From positions 1,481,478-1,545,477 of the forward strand of contig VZQC01009573.1 of the NCBI GenBank assembly GCA_009823505.1: a stretch of DNA of 64,000 nucleotides, read 5' to 3'. Both the position numbers and the translations under genes were made by a program. Source of the stretch: Rhizomys pruinosus. Lineage: Eukaryota; Chordata; Mammalia; Rodentia; Spalacidae. Below, one piece after another: positions 41,911 to 57,691 of this stretch. A model generated the notes under the pieces. The model ran no database searches and was not told where the DNA came from. It was given only the letters and a program-made list of their open reading frames with translations. How positions within the stretch are numbered: position 1 is the first letter of the stretch; the number at the start of each line of letters is the position of its first letter.

Positions 41911-42552
41911 TTTTGGAGACAACTTCTCAAGTATTCTTCCCCAGCCTTGAACTCCCTATGTAACTAAGGATAACTGAACTTTTGATTTTTCTTCCTCTAC
42001 AACCAAGTTCTCAGATAACAGGTATACCAAGTAAATTGAGGTGGTGCTAGGAATTGAACACAGGACTTTATGCATGCTATGCAAGTATTCTATCAACTGA
42101 ACTACATCCCCAGACACCCTGTAGCATCAACAACAAAAAATATTTATTTTATTTTTAATTATGTGTTGATATGGGTACATATGTGGTGCGTGCCCTCGAA
42201 GGCTAGAGAAGTCAGATCCCCTGAAGCTGGAGTTTCTGGTAGTTATGAGCTTCCCAACATGGGTGCTGGGAACTGAACTTTGGTCCTCTGCAAGAGCAGA
42301 AAGTGCTCTTAACCACTGAGCCATCTCTCCAGCACCAATATTATTTTCTTACACTCATCTGTTTATTGTGTGTGTAAGAATTTGCTGTGTATGCATGCCA
42401 CAGGACTCTTGTGGAAGTCAGTTCCCTCCTTCCACCATGTGGGTCCCAGGGACCAAACTCAGGTTGTAGGGCTTGGGAGCAAGTGCCTTCACCTGCTGAG
42501 CCATCTTGCCAGCTCTACCCTACAGGAGTTTTTTAAAAAAAGATATATTTTT

Positions 42553-42588
<36 letters not shown>

Positions 42589-42975
42589 TTTCTGTCTGTC
42601 TATCTGTCTGTCTATCAAGTGTGTAGGAGTATGGTTGAAGGCCAAAAGATGGTGTCAAGATCCTCTAGAGAGCTAGAGTTACAAGTGGTTGTGAGCTGCC
42701 TGATATAGGTGCTGGGAACTGAACTCAGGTTCTCTGGAAGAGCAATAAGTTTTCTTAACCTCTGAGCCATCTCTCTAACCCATACATACATTTGTTTTGT
42801 TTTTTTGAGACAGGGTCTTACTATATAGCCCTGGCTGGCTTGGAACTCAATATGTAGACCAGGCTGGTCTCAGACTCAGAGAGGTCTGCCTGACTCTGCC
42901 TCCTATGTGCTGGGATGAAAGGTATGAGCCACTATACCTGGTCCTCCAGCCATCTTTTAAGGTTTTATATATGTA

Positions 42976-43014
<39 letters not shown>

Positions 43015-43276
43015 TTATTCATTTATTTTTTTGTCTTTTCAAGACAGGGTCTCCCTGTAGCCTTAGCTGTCCTGGAACTCACTCTGTAGACCAGGCTGGC
43101 CTTAAACTCACAGAGATCCTCCTGCCTCTGCCTCCCAAGCGCTAGGATTAAAGGCATGTGCCATCACGCCCAGCTTTAAGGTTATATATTTTATAAGAAT
43201 ATTTCCAATAGGTTTGTAACTTCATAAAACTATTTTCTCTATGTGAACAGAAAACAGGAAGTACTCTTTTTTTTTT
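41911..43276. repeat. ID, B2/B3 copies, (TTTA)n, B1 copies, (AT)n
   Basis: Reverse ID at 42,025-42,118; reverse B2 at 42,141-42,336; reverse B3-like elements at 42,345-42,518 and 42,600-42,781, the latter preceded by (TTTA)n at 42,556-42,592; reverse B1 at 42,802-42,945 and 43,030-43,175; (TA)n at 42,968-43,012. Confidence 0.7.
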
Positions 43277-44036
43277 NNNNNNNNNNNNNNNNNNNNNNNN
43301 NNNNNNNNNNNNNNNNNNNNNNNNNNNNNNNNNNNNNNNNNNNNNNNNNNNNNNNNNNNNNNNNNNNNNNNNNNNNNNNNNNNNNNNNNNNNNNNNNNNN
43401 NNNNNNNNNNNNNNNNNNNNNNNNNNNNNNNNNNNNNNNNNNNNNNNNNNNNNNNNNNNNNNNNNNNNNNNNNNNNNNNNNNNNNNNNNNNNNNNNNNNN
43501 NNNNNNNNNNNNNNNNNNNNNNNNNNNNNNNNNNNNNNNNNNNNNNNNNNNNNNNNNNNNNNNNNNNNNNNNNNNNNNNNNNNNNNNNNNNNNNNNNNNN
43601 NNNNNNNNNNNNNNNNNNNNNNNNNNNNNNNNNNNNNNNNNNNNNNNNNNNNNNNNNNNNNNNNNNNNNNNNNNNNNNNNNNNNNNNNNNNNNNNNNNNN
43701 NNNNNNNNNNNNNNNNNNNNNNNNNNNNNNNNNNNNNNNNNNNNNNNNNNNNNNNNNNNNNNNNNNNNNNNNNNNNNNNNNNNNNNNNNNNNNNNNNNNN
43801 NNNNNNNNNNNNNNNNNNNNNNNNNNNNNNNNNNNNNNNNNNNNNNNNNNNNNNNNNNNNNNNNNNNNNNNNNNNNNNNNNNNNNNNNNNNNNNNNNNNN
43901 NNNNNNNNNNNNNNNNNNNNNNNNNNNNNNNNNNNNNNNNNNNNNNNNNNNNNNNNNNNNNNNNNNNNNNNNNNNNNNNNNNNNNNNNNNNNNNNNNNNN
44001 NNNNNNNNNNNNNNNNNNNNNNNNNNNNNNNNNNNN
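43277..44036. other. Assembly gap (760 N)
   Basis: This is unknown sequence between a T run and a reverse B2 tail. It lies in the PI4KA intron where an 83-nt coding exon is expected but not found elsewhere. Confidence 1.
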
Positions 44037-45661
<1,625 letters not shown>

Positions 45662-45787
45662 TCACAGGCTCATGAGGGCGTCTCCACAGAAGGAAGGGGA
45701 AGCAGTGGTCAGCAGCACGTATGCAGACACTGAAAGGATGTACTCTATTTCTAGATAGTTTATCCAAGGTGAGAAGAGAATCCTTAC

Positions 45788-45924
45788 AGGGGTAACTGTG
45801 TCATTTTTCATGGCCGAGTTGTACTGGAGGACTGACCGCAGTGGTTCTTTGCTGGGAAAGGTAAGCAAGGGTGACTTGGTGGCTATTTCACAGACTCCCT
45901 CATACCATTCTTCTGGCCAGAGTC
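45788..45924 (-). CDS. PI4KA: PI4KA coding exon ([13 protein letters not shown] ... MKNDTVTP)
   Basis: This exon is 137 nt: two bases complete the Gly started upstream, followed by 45 codons beginning [17 protein letters not shown] and ending [12 protein letters not shown]. The acceptor is CTCTCACAG and the donor GTAAGG. The next intron is only 144 bases long and its neighbouring exon is at 45,510-45,643. The peptide agrees with the conserved PI4KA sequence, including [15 protein letters not shown]. Confidence 0.97.
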
Positions 45925-46265
45925 CTGTGAGAGAGAGGAGGAATGGAGAAAGTGAGACAAGGGCTGGGATAAAGACTGGTAATTGAGTCCCTGACTGACA
46001 TGCATAAAAAAAGTTCTGGGTGCCACCCTCAGCATGGGGGTGGGGGGAGCGAGAGGGAACGAGAGAGAGAAGAGGTGGGCATTTAGTTCAAGAAGTCCTA
46101 CACTGCTACTGATTCTGGCAATTTCTAGAGTCCTGGGTCCCTTGTGATATCTTCCCCAAAATAGGCACAGAAACAAGTCTGCCACCTTTCGCTCAGGTAC
46201 ATGACATTTCCAGTACCCCAAACTCAGTGTGATGTTTCTAAACACTTGAGGGAAGCAGCGGCTCA

Positions 46266-47742
<1,477 letters not shown>

Positions 47743-47760
<18 letters not shown>

Positions 47761-50520
47761 ACACACCCTTAATCCTACCAATTGGGAGGCAAGAGGCAGG
47801 CAGATTTCTGTGAGAGTTCAAGGCCAGCATGGTCGGTCTACATAGCAAGTTCCAGGGCAGCCAGAGCTACTGGCTCAAAACAACCAAAAACAAACAAAAA
47901 ACCAAAAAAACAATCTTGAAGCAAGCCCTGAATATAGAAACAAAAACAAAACCCAGAAAACCCAGAGTAGATGTGACCGACAGTTCTGTATTATAGCAGA
48001 ACCTGCATATACAAAACCTGTTACCTCTAAGTGAGAAACAGATTTTTTCAAATGTCAAGGTGTCAGTTGGGTGTGGTGGTGCATGCCTTTAATCCTAGCA
48101 CTCAGGAGGCAAAGGCAGGCGGATCTCTATGAGTTCAAGGCCAGCCTAGGCTACTTAGCAAGTCCCAGGTCAGCTGGAGCTATAGGGGGGCCCTGTCTCA
48201 AAAAGACCAAAGCAAATAAAAAAATAAAAATAAATCAAAGCTGGGGATGCAGATCGGCTGCAACATGTTTGCCTCCTATGCATGAGTCCTGGGCTCAATC
48301 CCCAGCCCAGGAGTTGGGAGGTAGAAGCAGGAGGACTAGAAGTTGAAAGCCATTCTTGGTTATGTAGTGAGTTCGGTGCTAGCCTGGGCTACATGAGATC
48401 CTGTCTTAAAAAAAAAAAAAAAAGGCTGGGGGTGAAATGCTTTGGAAGCATGTACAGTGCCCTGGACTCAACCTGTAAGACAGGAGGCAACAAAAACTCA
48501 CAAAAATTTCTAGCAAAGAAGAACATTAAGTACAAAATGAAGCCATGCCTCCTGCCTTCTCTGATTTTCATTATAAATACATACAGGTTTTGTGACGAGA
48601 ACAGCTTTTATTTATGAGCATCAACTGTGTGCCAGGTACCACCGAATTCATTCTCACAGCTCCCTGAAACAGTGCATTTACTGTGTAATCACCGCCTTCT
48701 TTGGAAGGGAGAATGCTAACAGTGCAAGTTCAGCCAAGGTGCTCAACATGGCTGCCTGAAGTTAGGAGACTGGCAGCCACATGCCACTCTGCAGAGAAGA
48801 TGCTCCAAGGAGAAATAAGACGAAGTGTCAGGGATGTGTGAGAATGAGAACACAGGGAGCTGGTCAGGGCTGGGCTCTGAGGCCCCCAGGAGTCGGAAAT
48901 AACAGTCTCCCTGGCAACATGATGCTGCCCATGCTGGAAACACAGGCAGAGACTGTTAAATTTCTGAAATCATTTTTTGGTAAACATATAATTTAAAAAA
49001 ATTTAATTTATTTTTGTATGTGTATGAATGTACTGTCTGCATGTAGGTTTGTGCACCCATGTGGTTTTACCACTTATTAAAGATAAAAGCAAGTTTGTAA
49101 GCTAGTGGAACAGATACATACTTTTTTTTTTTGGTCTTTTCCAGACAGGGTCTCCCTGTAGCCCCAGCTGTCCTGGAACTTACTATGTAGACCAAGCTGG
49201 CCTTGAACTCACAAAGATCTGCCTGCCTTTGCCTCCCGAGTGCTAGGATTAAAGACATGTGCCACCAGGCCCAGCTCAGATACATACTTTAAAATAATTT
49301 TTAAAAAATATTTTATTATTTTTTTATTTTTAAAATTTTTATTTATGTGTATGAATGTACTGTCTGAATGTAGGTTTGTGCACCCGTGTCGTGCAATGCT
49401 GCGGAGGTCAGAAGAGGGTGTCGGATTCCCCTGGAACTGGAGTTCTCCTGGAATTGGAGTTACAGATGGTTCTCAGGCGCCATGTGGGTGCTGGGGATCG
49501 AACCTGGGTCCTCTGTAAGAGCAAGTCGGCACTCTTAACTGCTAGGCCATCTCTCCAGCCCCCAAACTTTTTATATTAGAATTAAATCTTGGTTGAATAT
49601 CTGACAGTGCAGAGCGCAGAGACCTTCAATGTTGGGATTTTATAACTGTCAATCCTGAGGAGGCCACTTTGGCTGATGACATAGTACAAAATGGCAGAAG
49701 TCTGTAGGGTCACTTAAGAATTGGTAAAAATTTTCTTAGACAAGGTCTCCCTTTAGTCCAAGCTGGCCTGGAGCTTGCTATGTAGACCAGGCTGGCCTTG
49801 AACTCACAGAGATCCACCTGCCTCTGCCTCCTGAGTGCTGGGACTAAAGGCGTGTGCCACCACACCCAGCTTAATTTTTTTTTTTTAAAGGAAACTCTAG
49901 TCACCAATTCAACAGAAATCTTAAAAATCGACAATCTGGGCTGGGGAGATGGCTAAGTTGGTAAAATGTCTACCACACAAACATAAGGACCTGAGTTTGG
50001 ACACTCAGAACCTACATAAAAAGCCAAGTGTGGTAATGCATTCCGTAACCAGAAACAAGTGGATCCCTAAAGTTCACTGCCCAACTAGACTAAGTGAATT
50101 GGTTCACTCAGAGACTTTGTGTTAAAAAATAAAAGTAGAGGGACTAGAGAGATGGCTCAGCAGTTAAGAGCACTGGTTGTTCTTGCAGGGGGCCTGGATT
50201 TGATTCCCAGCACCCACATGGCAGCTAACAACTTTCTGTAACTCCTGTTCCAGGGGATCTGCTGCCCTCTTATGATTTCTGTGGGCCTTGCATGACACAG
50301 GTATACTTACACACATGCAAGCAATACACGCATACACATAAAAAAATTTTTTTAATTACTACAAGACAGGCATGGTGGTGCACACCTTTAATCAGCAGAG
50401 GTAGGCGGATCTCTGTGAATTCAAGGCCAGCCAGGTCTCCATGGTGAATTATAGGACAGCTGGGGCTACAGGAGACCCTGTCTCAAAAGACAAAAAACAA
50501 AAACAAAAACAAGCCCCCCC
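47743..50520. repeat. SINE-rich intron
   Basis: Forward B1 at 47,745-47,885 and 48,064-48,215; forward ID/B4-like element at 48,240-48,420; unique sequence at 48,430-48,995; reverse B2 tail at 49,004-49,060; reverse B1 at 49,130-49,275; reverse B2 at 49,293-49,562; reverse B1 at 49,730-49,870; B3-like forward at 49,935-50,130; forward B2 at 50,143-50,361; forward B1 at 50,370-50,490. Confidence 0.7.
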
Positions 50521-51059
50521 CCCAAAAAAAAAAAACCTAAACAAACAAATTTAGTCCAGTCACACAGATCCCTGTGAATGCCTATGTGGATTTTGGATTG
50601 GAAAACAAAGCTCATAACATCCCTACGAGTCTTACAACAGACAGGCGCGCAGACTGTCCTAGATTCTAGCAACGAACACAGTATTGCAGTTTCCCTACTT
50701 CCTAAGGCACCAACTTTATTATCCCCCTTTCACTTTCCTGAGGGAAAACTTTTCTGTGAGCTTATAGGGATACCCATCTAGTAGCCAAACCAGCCACTTC
50801 TGCTCTAGAAGCCAGTCCTGCTGACACATGGCCTACTTTCAAGGGAGCTTTAGGAATAGTGGTGTTAACTTGGTTCCCAGAATTCTGATTGGTACCTTGG
50901 TTATGCACTGGCTTCAAGACACCCTGCACCAACACTGTATAGACATGGTGAAATGGACATGCTGAAACAGTGACCATCACATTAAAAACCCCAGCAACAG
51001 AATAATTAGAATCTGCAAGCAGCTAGTTACTAAGTAGTGATCAAAGACAGAGAAAGGCC

Positions 51060-51204
51060 TTTGTGCTGACAAAGCTCGTTGTGTTTGAATTGGGATGTTT
51101 GCTTTGGAGAGTACAAAACAGCCCAGCACCAAAGTTCACACTGAAACCCACTGGTAACCCTATCTGGTTTCATCTCTCCAACACCACCGCTCAGAAGCAC
51201 AGAG
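51060..51204 (+). other. SERPIND1: Candidate 5' noncoding exon / promoter region of SERPIND1
   Basis: The stretch 50,540-51,240 is SINE-free, which is rare in this intron. It ends in AGAAGCACAGAG followed by GTAAGTTTG, a near-perfect donor at 51,205. SERPIND1 coding starts right after an acceptor, so a noncoding first exon must exist upstream, and this is the best candidate on the plus strand. ACCAAAGTTCA at 51,129-51,139 resembles a nuclear-receptor DR1 (HNF4-type) site, which would fit a liver gene. The start is arbitrary. This is inference only. Confidence 0.35.
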
Positions 51205-51269
51205 GTAAGTTTGATTTATAACATTTTTGTCAATTATAATTTAGTTTTGGTGTTTAGAGATAGGTAACT

Positions 51270-53330
51270 GCTTGCTTGCTTCCTTCCTTTCTTTGTCTTT
51301 TCGAGACAGGGTCTCCCTGTCACTCTGGCTGGCCTGGAACTCACTCTGTAGACCAGGCTGGCCTTGAACTCACAAAGATCCACTTGCCTCTGCCTCCTGA
51401 GTACTAGGATTAAAGGCGTGCACCACCACTCCCGGCTGAAGTCTTTTTTTGTGTGTGTGTGTGTGTCTTTTTGAGACAGGGTCTCCCTGTCGTGTTCCTT
51501 TCTTTATTGAAGCGCAAATTGAGAAGCTTTTTATGCTAAGAAAGGGAAATATTTTATTTTATTTTATTTTTTGGTCTTTTTGAGACAGGGTCTCTCTGTA
51601 GCCCCAGCTGTCCTGGAACTCTGTAGACCAGGCTGGCCTTGAACTCACAAAGATCTGCCTGCCTCTGCCTCCCAAGTGCTAGGATTAAAGGCGTGCGCCA
51701 CCACGCCCGGCCTTTATTTTTTTTGTCTTTTTTCAAGACAGAGTCTCCCTGTAGCCCCAGCTGTCCTGGAACTCACTCTGTAGTCCAGGCTGGCCTTGAA
51801 CTCACAAAGATCCCGCCTGCCTCTGCCTCCCAAGTGCTAGGATTAAAGGCGTGCACCACTAAGCCCAGTGGAATCTTTTAAAAAGCCACATGAGAATATG
51901 CTATATGATATTCGCAGGAAAACAATTTTTTAAATGATTTATCTTTTTTTTGAGACATGGTCTCCCTTTAGTCCCAGCTGGCCTGGAGCTCGGAATGTAG
52001 ACCAGGGTGGCCTTGAACTCACAGAGACCCACTTGCCTCTGCCTTCAAGTGCTGGGATTAAAAGTGTGCGCCACCATGCCTGGCTTAAAGGCAGTTCTAG
52101 CTGCCATGTGGGTGCTGGGTTGAAATCAACCCAAGTCCTCCAGAAGAGCAGTTGGTGCTCTTAACTACTGAGCCATCTTACCAGCCCCTAAATGATTTAT
52201 CTTAAAAACATATTGCTTCTCACCAGGTGTGGTGGCTCTTGCCTTTAATCCTAGCACTTGGGAGGCAGAGGCAGGTGGATCTTTGTGAGTTCAAGGCCAG
52301 CCTAGTCTACAGAGTGAGTTCCAGGACAGCTGGGGCTACAGGGAGACCCTGTCTCAAAAGACCAAAAAAGCCGGGCGTGGTGGTGCACGCCTTTAATCCT
52401 AGCACTTGGGAAGGCAGATGGATCTTTGTGAATTCAAGGCCAGCATGGTCTGCAGAGTGAATTCCAGGACAGCTGGGGCTACAGGGAGACCGTGTCTCGA
52501 AAAGATAAAAAAACAAAACAAAACATTGCTTCTCGCCAGGCATGGTGGTGCACGCCTTTAATACCAGCACTCGGAGGCAGAGGTAGGCGGATCTTTGTGA
52601 GTTCGAGGCCAGCCTGGTCTACAGAGAGAGCTCGAGGACAGCTGGTACTAAAAGGGAGACCCTGTCTCAAAAATACCAAAACATATTGCTTCTCTTCAAA
52701 GATAGCTGTTTGAATTTAAGCATAACCTAAGAGATATTTTAAATGCCTTAATTTTATTATACTGATCAGCAGAACAGGGAGATTTCTCTTTTTGAGTCCT
52801 AATTTCTTTTTTCTTTCCTTTTTTTTTTTGTCTTTTTACGACAGGGTCTCCCTGTAGCCTAGCTGTCCTGGAGCTTGCTATGTAGACCAGGCTGGCTTTG
52901 AACTCACAGAGATCCACCTGCCTCTGCCTCCCAAGTGCTGGGATTAAAGGTGTGTACCACCATGCCTGGCAGAGAATATCATTACATTTTATCCTTTCTC
53001 TGGTGAGAGAATAATGGAAACCTTTTATAGCTTAAGGCTTTTCATCATATAATGTAGGAAACACTATGATTCTTTTTATATATTTTTAAAATTTTATTTA
53101 TTTCTGTATGTGTATCAATGTACTATCTGCATGCAGGTTTGTGCACCCGTGTCGTGCAATGCCGTGGAGGTCAGAAGGGGGTGTTGGATTCCCCTGGAAC
53201 TAGAGTTCTCCTGGAATTGGAGTTTCAGACGGTTCTCGGCCGCCATGTGGGTGCCTGGGGATTGAACCCGGTCCTCTGTAAGAGCAGTCGGCGCTCTTAA
53301 CCGCTGGGCCATCTCTCCAGCCCCCAACAC
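51270..53330. repeat. Dense B1 cluster with composite SINE copy B
   Basis: Reverse B1 at 51,295-51,437, partial at 51,462-51,492, then 51,575-51,715, 51,725-51,870 and inside the composite (51,946-52,189). Three forward B1 lie at 52,222-52,365, 52,370-52,515 and 52,535-52,677, bracketed by three echoes of ACAT(AT)TGCTTCTC (52,205; 52,520; 52,678). Reverse B1 at 52,825-52,970 and reverse B2 at 53,078-53,323. Confidence 0.75.
51946..52189 (-). mobile_element. B2-head/B1 composite SINE, copy B, with target-site duplication
   Basis: Minus strand: the B2 head (GGGGCTGGTAAGATGGCTC) ends in AGAACTGCCTTTAA, then B1 GCCAGGCATGGTGGCGC to a poly-A. AAATGATTTATCTT is duplicated perfectly at 51,932-51,945 and 52,190-52,203, so both halves inserted as one unit. 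Confidence 0.8.
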
Positions 53331-55300
53331 TGTGATTCTTAAGAACTCCCACTTCTCTCCACACAAAACAAAGCTTCCAAACATATTCTCTGATAGCAGG
53401 ATTAGAAGATGAGTATCTTTACTATGTGAGCTCAGATTAGTTTCCTTGAACCTATATCAATTCAGGTTGGCTTTTGTTGTTCTTTAACATTGAGAAGGAC
53501 ATTTTTGAGTGCAAACTGTTTATGCTGTTATTTTATTTTTTTGGTATTTTTGAGACAGATCTCCTTTTTAGTCCCAGCTGGCCTGGAGCTCGCTCTGTAG
53601 AACAGGCTGGCCTTGAACTCACAGAGATCCACCTGCCTTTGCCTCCCAAGTGCTGGTATTAAAGGCATGCACCACCACGCCCGGCTATGTTGTTCTTTTA
53701 TTGTAATGTCTTTAGCAACCATGCCTGATTCTAGCTGGAAACTAGGCCCAATTCAATATGTAGTGAAACACATTAGATATCATTTCTAGATTGCTCCACA
53801 TGTACAGATTTTATGGGTGTCACCAATCTTCACAACGTTGAGGAGGGTCAGAAAAGACAAAAGCCATTTTCGTGAGGGTCAGAAATCATGTGACTCTTTT
53901 TCCAAAACACACAAAAAGTTTCTCAGCCAGGTGTGGTGGGGCACACCTTTAATCCTAGCACTTGTGAGGCAGAGGCAGGCAGATCTTTGTGAATTCAAGG
54001 CCAGCCTGGTCTACAGAGTGAGTTCCAGGACAGCTGGGGCTACAGGGAGACCCTGTCTTGAAAAGACCAAAAAAAAAAAAAAAAGTTTCTCAATTATTTG
54101 TAAATGTATCTCAGCTGGTAGAATGTCTGCCTTGGCTGTATAAAGTCCTGTGTTCCACCTGCAGCACTGCATAAACTAGGTATGTAGCAAATCCCTGTAG
54201 CTAAGGAGGTGGAGGCAGGAGGATCAAAAAAAAGAAATTCAAAGTAATCTTTGGATACATAAAGAGTTTGAAGTTAGTCTGTGATACAGAGTATCCTGCC
54301 TTATAAAGAAAAAATTTAAAGCCTCTTAGTTCTGGCTTGGCATGGTGGCATGCTTTTAATCCCAGCACTCAGGAGGCAGAGGCAGAGCCAGGCAGATCTG
54401 TGTGGGATTGAGGTCAGCCCATCCTACATATTGAGTTCTAGGCTACAAGATAGACCCTGTCTCAAAAAAAAAAAAACAAAAAAAAAAACAAAAAACGTTA
54501 AAACCTCTCATTAAAATAATGGTGGAATGTTCATTTTAACCATATCACAGGGGAGAGGACCCAAGGACAAAACTGGCAATGGCTGTTCCGTAAGCCTGGG
54601 TAGCTGTGAGTCCTGGCACTCCAGGGTAAACAAAGCAGAGCACCTGACATCGGAAAGCTGGCGGCTTAAAAGACTTCTAGCTGTTTGATCTGGTCACTAC
54701 CTACCATTCATCCACCCATCCATCAATTTTGGTGCTAGGGACTGAACCCTGGCCCCATGCAGTCTGAGTGAGAGCAGTAATATTGAGCTATATCCCCAGC
54801 TCAGTTAACAGCCACAGAAGGCTCCATCTCTTAACAGGTTAAAGTAAGTGGAGAGTGACATTACTTTACACAAAATGTCTTAATACAGTCCTTGGCATCT
54901 AAGAGAAGCTCTATTAGTGGCCATTGTGAGTACCACTATCAACAAAATAGAGAATGTTTCAAATGGGCTATCAGTTACAGTTAGCCCCTAACAATCTTTA
55001 GGCCTAACAATTTCTTTTTTATTTTAATTATTATTATATTATTTTTTTTAATTTTTTAAATTTATTTCTGTATGTGTATGAATGTATTTATTTTCATGTA
55101 AGTTTGTGCACCCGTGATGTGCAATGCCGCGGAGGTCAGAAGAGGGTGTCGGATTCCCCTGGAACTGGAATTCTCCTGGAATTGAAGTTTCCGACGGTTC
55201 TCGGCCGCCATGTGGGTGCTGGGGATTGAACCCGGGTCCTCTGCAAGAGCAGTCGGTGCTCTTAACCGCTAGGCGGTTATATTTTTTTAATAGAATTTGA
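53331..55300. repeat. SINE-bearing intron
   Basis: Reverse B1 at 53,545-53,685; forward B1 at 53,930-54,080; an ID-like forward element at 54,105-54,300; forward B1 at 54,332-54,480; reverse ID at 54,725-54,800; reverse B2 at 55,024-55,275. Positions 53,700-53,925 and 54,810-55,015 look unique. Confidence 0.7.
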
Positions 55301-55317
55301 TGATGAGATAATTATTT

Positions 55318-55680
55318 TTTAAGGGATTCACAATATAAGAGCACAGTTGTTTTCAGATCACATTAACGTTGCTCAGTTTGCCATACAACTAGGTAACTGG
55401 TGCTAGTATCCACAGATGAGGGATTACCATTTGTCTTTTTTTTTTTTTTCTGGGACTGTATTACTTCGCTTAGTATGATATTTTCTAGCTCCATCCATTT
55501 ACTTGCAAAGTTCATGATGTCATCTTTCTTTACCGCTGCATAGAACTCCATTGTGTAGATGTACCACATTTTCTCTATCCACTCATCAGTTGAGGGGAAC
55601 TTGGGTTGGTTTCAGCTCTTCGCTATTGTGAAGAGAGTTGCAATCAACATGGCTGTGCATGTATCTCTGTGGTGAGATGA
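55318..55680 (-). mobile_element. L1 3' fragment
   Basis: The minus-strand reading frame MWYIYTMEFYAAVKKDDIMN plus KWMELENIILSEVIQSQKKK is the L1 ORF2 C-terminal end, closely related to the copy at 312-870. It is followed by the same 3' UTR (GTGCTCTTATATTGTGAATC). Confidence 0.85.
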
Positions 55681-55719
55681 CAGGCCTAACAATTTCAAAT
55701 ATTTCAAGAGAAGCCAGTA

Positions 55720-56660
55720 ACTTTTTTTTGTTGTTGTTGGTCTTTTTTTTTTTTTTGGTCTCTGTTGAGACAAGGTCTCCCTGAAGCCCCAACTGTCTTA
55801 GAACTCGCTATGTAGACCAGGCTAGCCTTTAATTCACAAGCAATCCACCTGCCTCTACCTCCTGAGTGCTGGGACTAAAGGCGTGAGCCACCATGCCCAG
55901 CATATTGTTGGTCTTTTTGAGACAGGGTCTACCTGTAGCCCCAGCTGGCCTGGAACTCACTATGTACATAGAGACTATGCTGGCCTAGAACTCACAGAGA
56001 TCTGCCTGCCTCTGCCTCTGCCTCTGGAGTGCTAGGATTAAAGGTGTTTGCCATCTTGCCTGGCCAGTAACTCTTCTTTAAAAAAAAATAGAAATTGAGA
56101 TAGGGTTTCACTATGTAGCTCTAGATGGCCTGGAACTCATTGTGTAGATCAGGCTGGCCTCAAACTCACAGAGGTCTACCTGCTTTTACTTTACCTCCCA
56201 AGGGCTGGGATTAAAGGAGGTGTGCCACCATGCCCAGCCAGTAACTCTTATCTGATCTAGACTGGTGGCAAATCTTCTAAACTAGGAAATCATCATAGGC
56301 ACAAAACAGAATTCTTTTTTCTAGGAGGACCAGAAATTTAGATCACTGGACAAAACTGGGATCATGTACTACTTGCCTGCTCAGAAAGAAAATATTTTAT
56401 CTAGTCAAACAAGGAAGTGATAAATACCAGGTCCTCTACCCAGAACAGCTGGAAGATAGGGAAGACCAAGTCAAAGCCATTTGGCAGCCAAACTGGATTT
56501 GACAATGTTGTCAAACCCTCCTTGGAACAAGGGATGAAGAGAGAAAGACAAGAATAGGGTTCTTATTCACAGGCCTTTATAAAGGGGGAGTCTGACATCG
56601 CCCCAACCCCAGACAGGAAGTCTTGCCAAGTTCCAAATCTTAAATTAACCCCAAACACCT
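55720..56660. repeat. Three reverse B1 copies, then unique intron
   Basis: Reverse B1 copies lie at 55,755-55,900, 55,910-56,065 and 56,093-56,240. From 56,245 to 56,660 there is no recognisable repeat or gene. Confidence 0.7.
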
Positions 56661-56676
56661 TTAGAATATCTGTTTG

Positions 56677-56945
56677 GGGCTGGAGAGATGGCTCAGCAGT
56701 TAAGAGCACTGACTGCTCTTGCAGAGGACCCAGGTTTGATTCCTAGCACCCACATGGCGGCTAAGAACCATCTTTAAGCCGGGTGTGGTGGCGCACACCT
56801 TTAATCCTACTTGGGAGGCAGAGGCAGGCAGATCTCTGTGAGTTCAAGGCCAGCCTGGTCTACAGAGTGAGTTCCAGACCAGCTAGAGCTATAGGGAGAC
56901 CCTTCAAACAAACAAACAAACAAACAAACAAACAAACAAACAAAA
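56677..56945 (+). mobile_element. B2-head/B1 composite SINE, copy C
   Basis: A complete B2 head (GGGGCTGGAGAGATGGCTC to AAGAACCATCTTTAA) joins B1 GCCGGGTGTGGTGGCGCAC at 56,778, followed by a (CAAA)n tail. This is the best preserved copy of the composite. No clear target-site duplication beyond CTGTTT is visible. Confidence 0.75.
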
Positions 56946-57675
56946 CCTGTTTTTTGAAGGCCTAGACATTCCAGAAAGCCCATGTATATTCACAATACCT
57001 TCTGTTCCCAGGTGAGTCATACACAGGTCTGAGTCCTTCCACTGGAAATTCTCCCTCTGTCCCAGGTACTCACTCCAATCCATGTCTAATGAAACCTCTT
57101 CAACTCCCTGGGCACCCCTTCTCTCATCCCAAGAGGTAGAGACTTTCCCTGCCCACACTGTGGTAGTACTGTTTCAAAAACCCTTGATTTACTTCATAGA
57201 CATGAAGCCCCTTGAGTCTGTCTGGCTCATGAGTCTTTCAGTGGGAAAAGCTCATTGCCTGTAGTGCCAGATGTTCTTTCTGGAGACAGAAGATAATGTA
57301 TTGAAGAAACTCCACTCTGGGGTTCCTGAGCCCTCAGCAATCTCATAAGTCACAGTTTACAAGCCATTAAATGGATTCTCAGGCAGGTAAAGGTGCTTTC
57401 TGCACAAGAATGGTTACCTGAGTTTAATCACCAGAACTCACATAAAGTAACTTCATGAACTTACACATAGACACAGATACACACTCACACAAAAATAATT
57501 AAAAAAAAATTTTTTTTAAAAGAAATTCTTATCTAGGGACCCATCAGATCTTTTATCATTCTCTTAAAATTCAGCATCCGAAACCAACATAACAACTGTT
57601 ATCCTGATGCGTCTGGATGGTGCAGTATGGTGGGGGCTCAGCCAGGCTGTCAATCACTGTTGTTTTCTCTACCAG
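56946..57675. other. Unique sequence upstream of the SERPIND1 coding start
   Basis: About 700 bases free of SINEs apart from a weak B3-like tail at 57,380-57,520. The part up to 57,675 ends in the acceptor of the first SERPIND1 coding exon. No TATA-like promoter is evident near the ATG, consistent with an upstream first exon. Confidence 0.5.
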
Positions 57676-57691
57676 CTTTAGCTTTGCAAAA

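Noticed and set aside
49067..49285. Recurrent frames with LILALGRQRQADLCEFKAS.
   Set aside because: They are translations of B1 SINEs.
57617..57691. An upstream in-frame ATG that would extend SERPIND1 by 25 residues.
   Set aside because: It lies before the splice acceptor at 57,675. The ATG at 57,692 begins a proper signal peptide and matches the family start.
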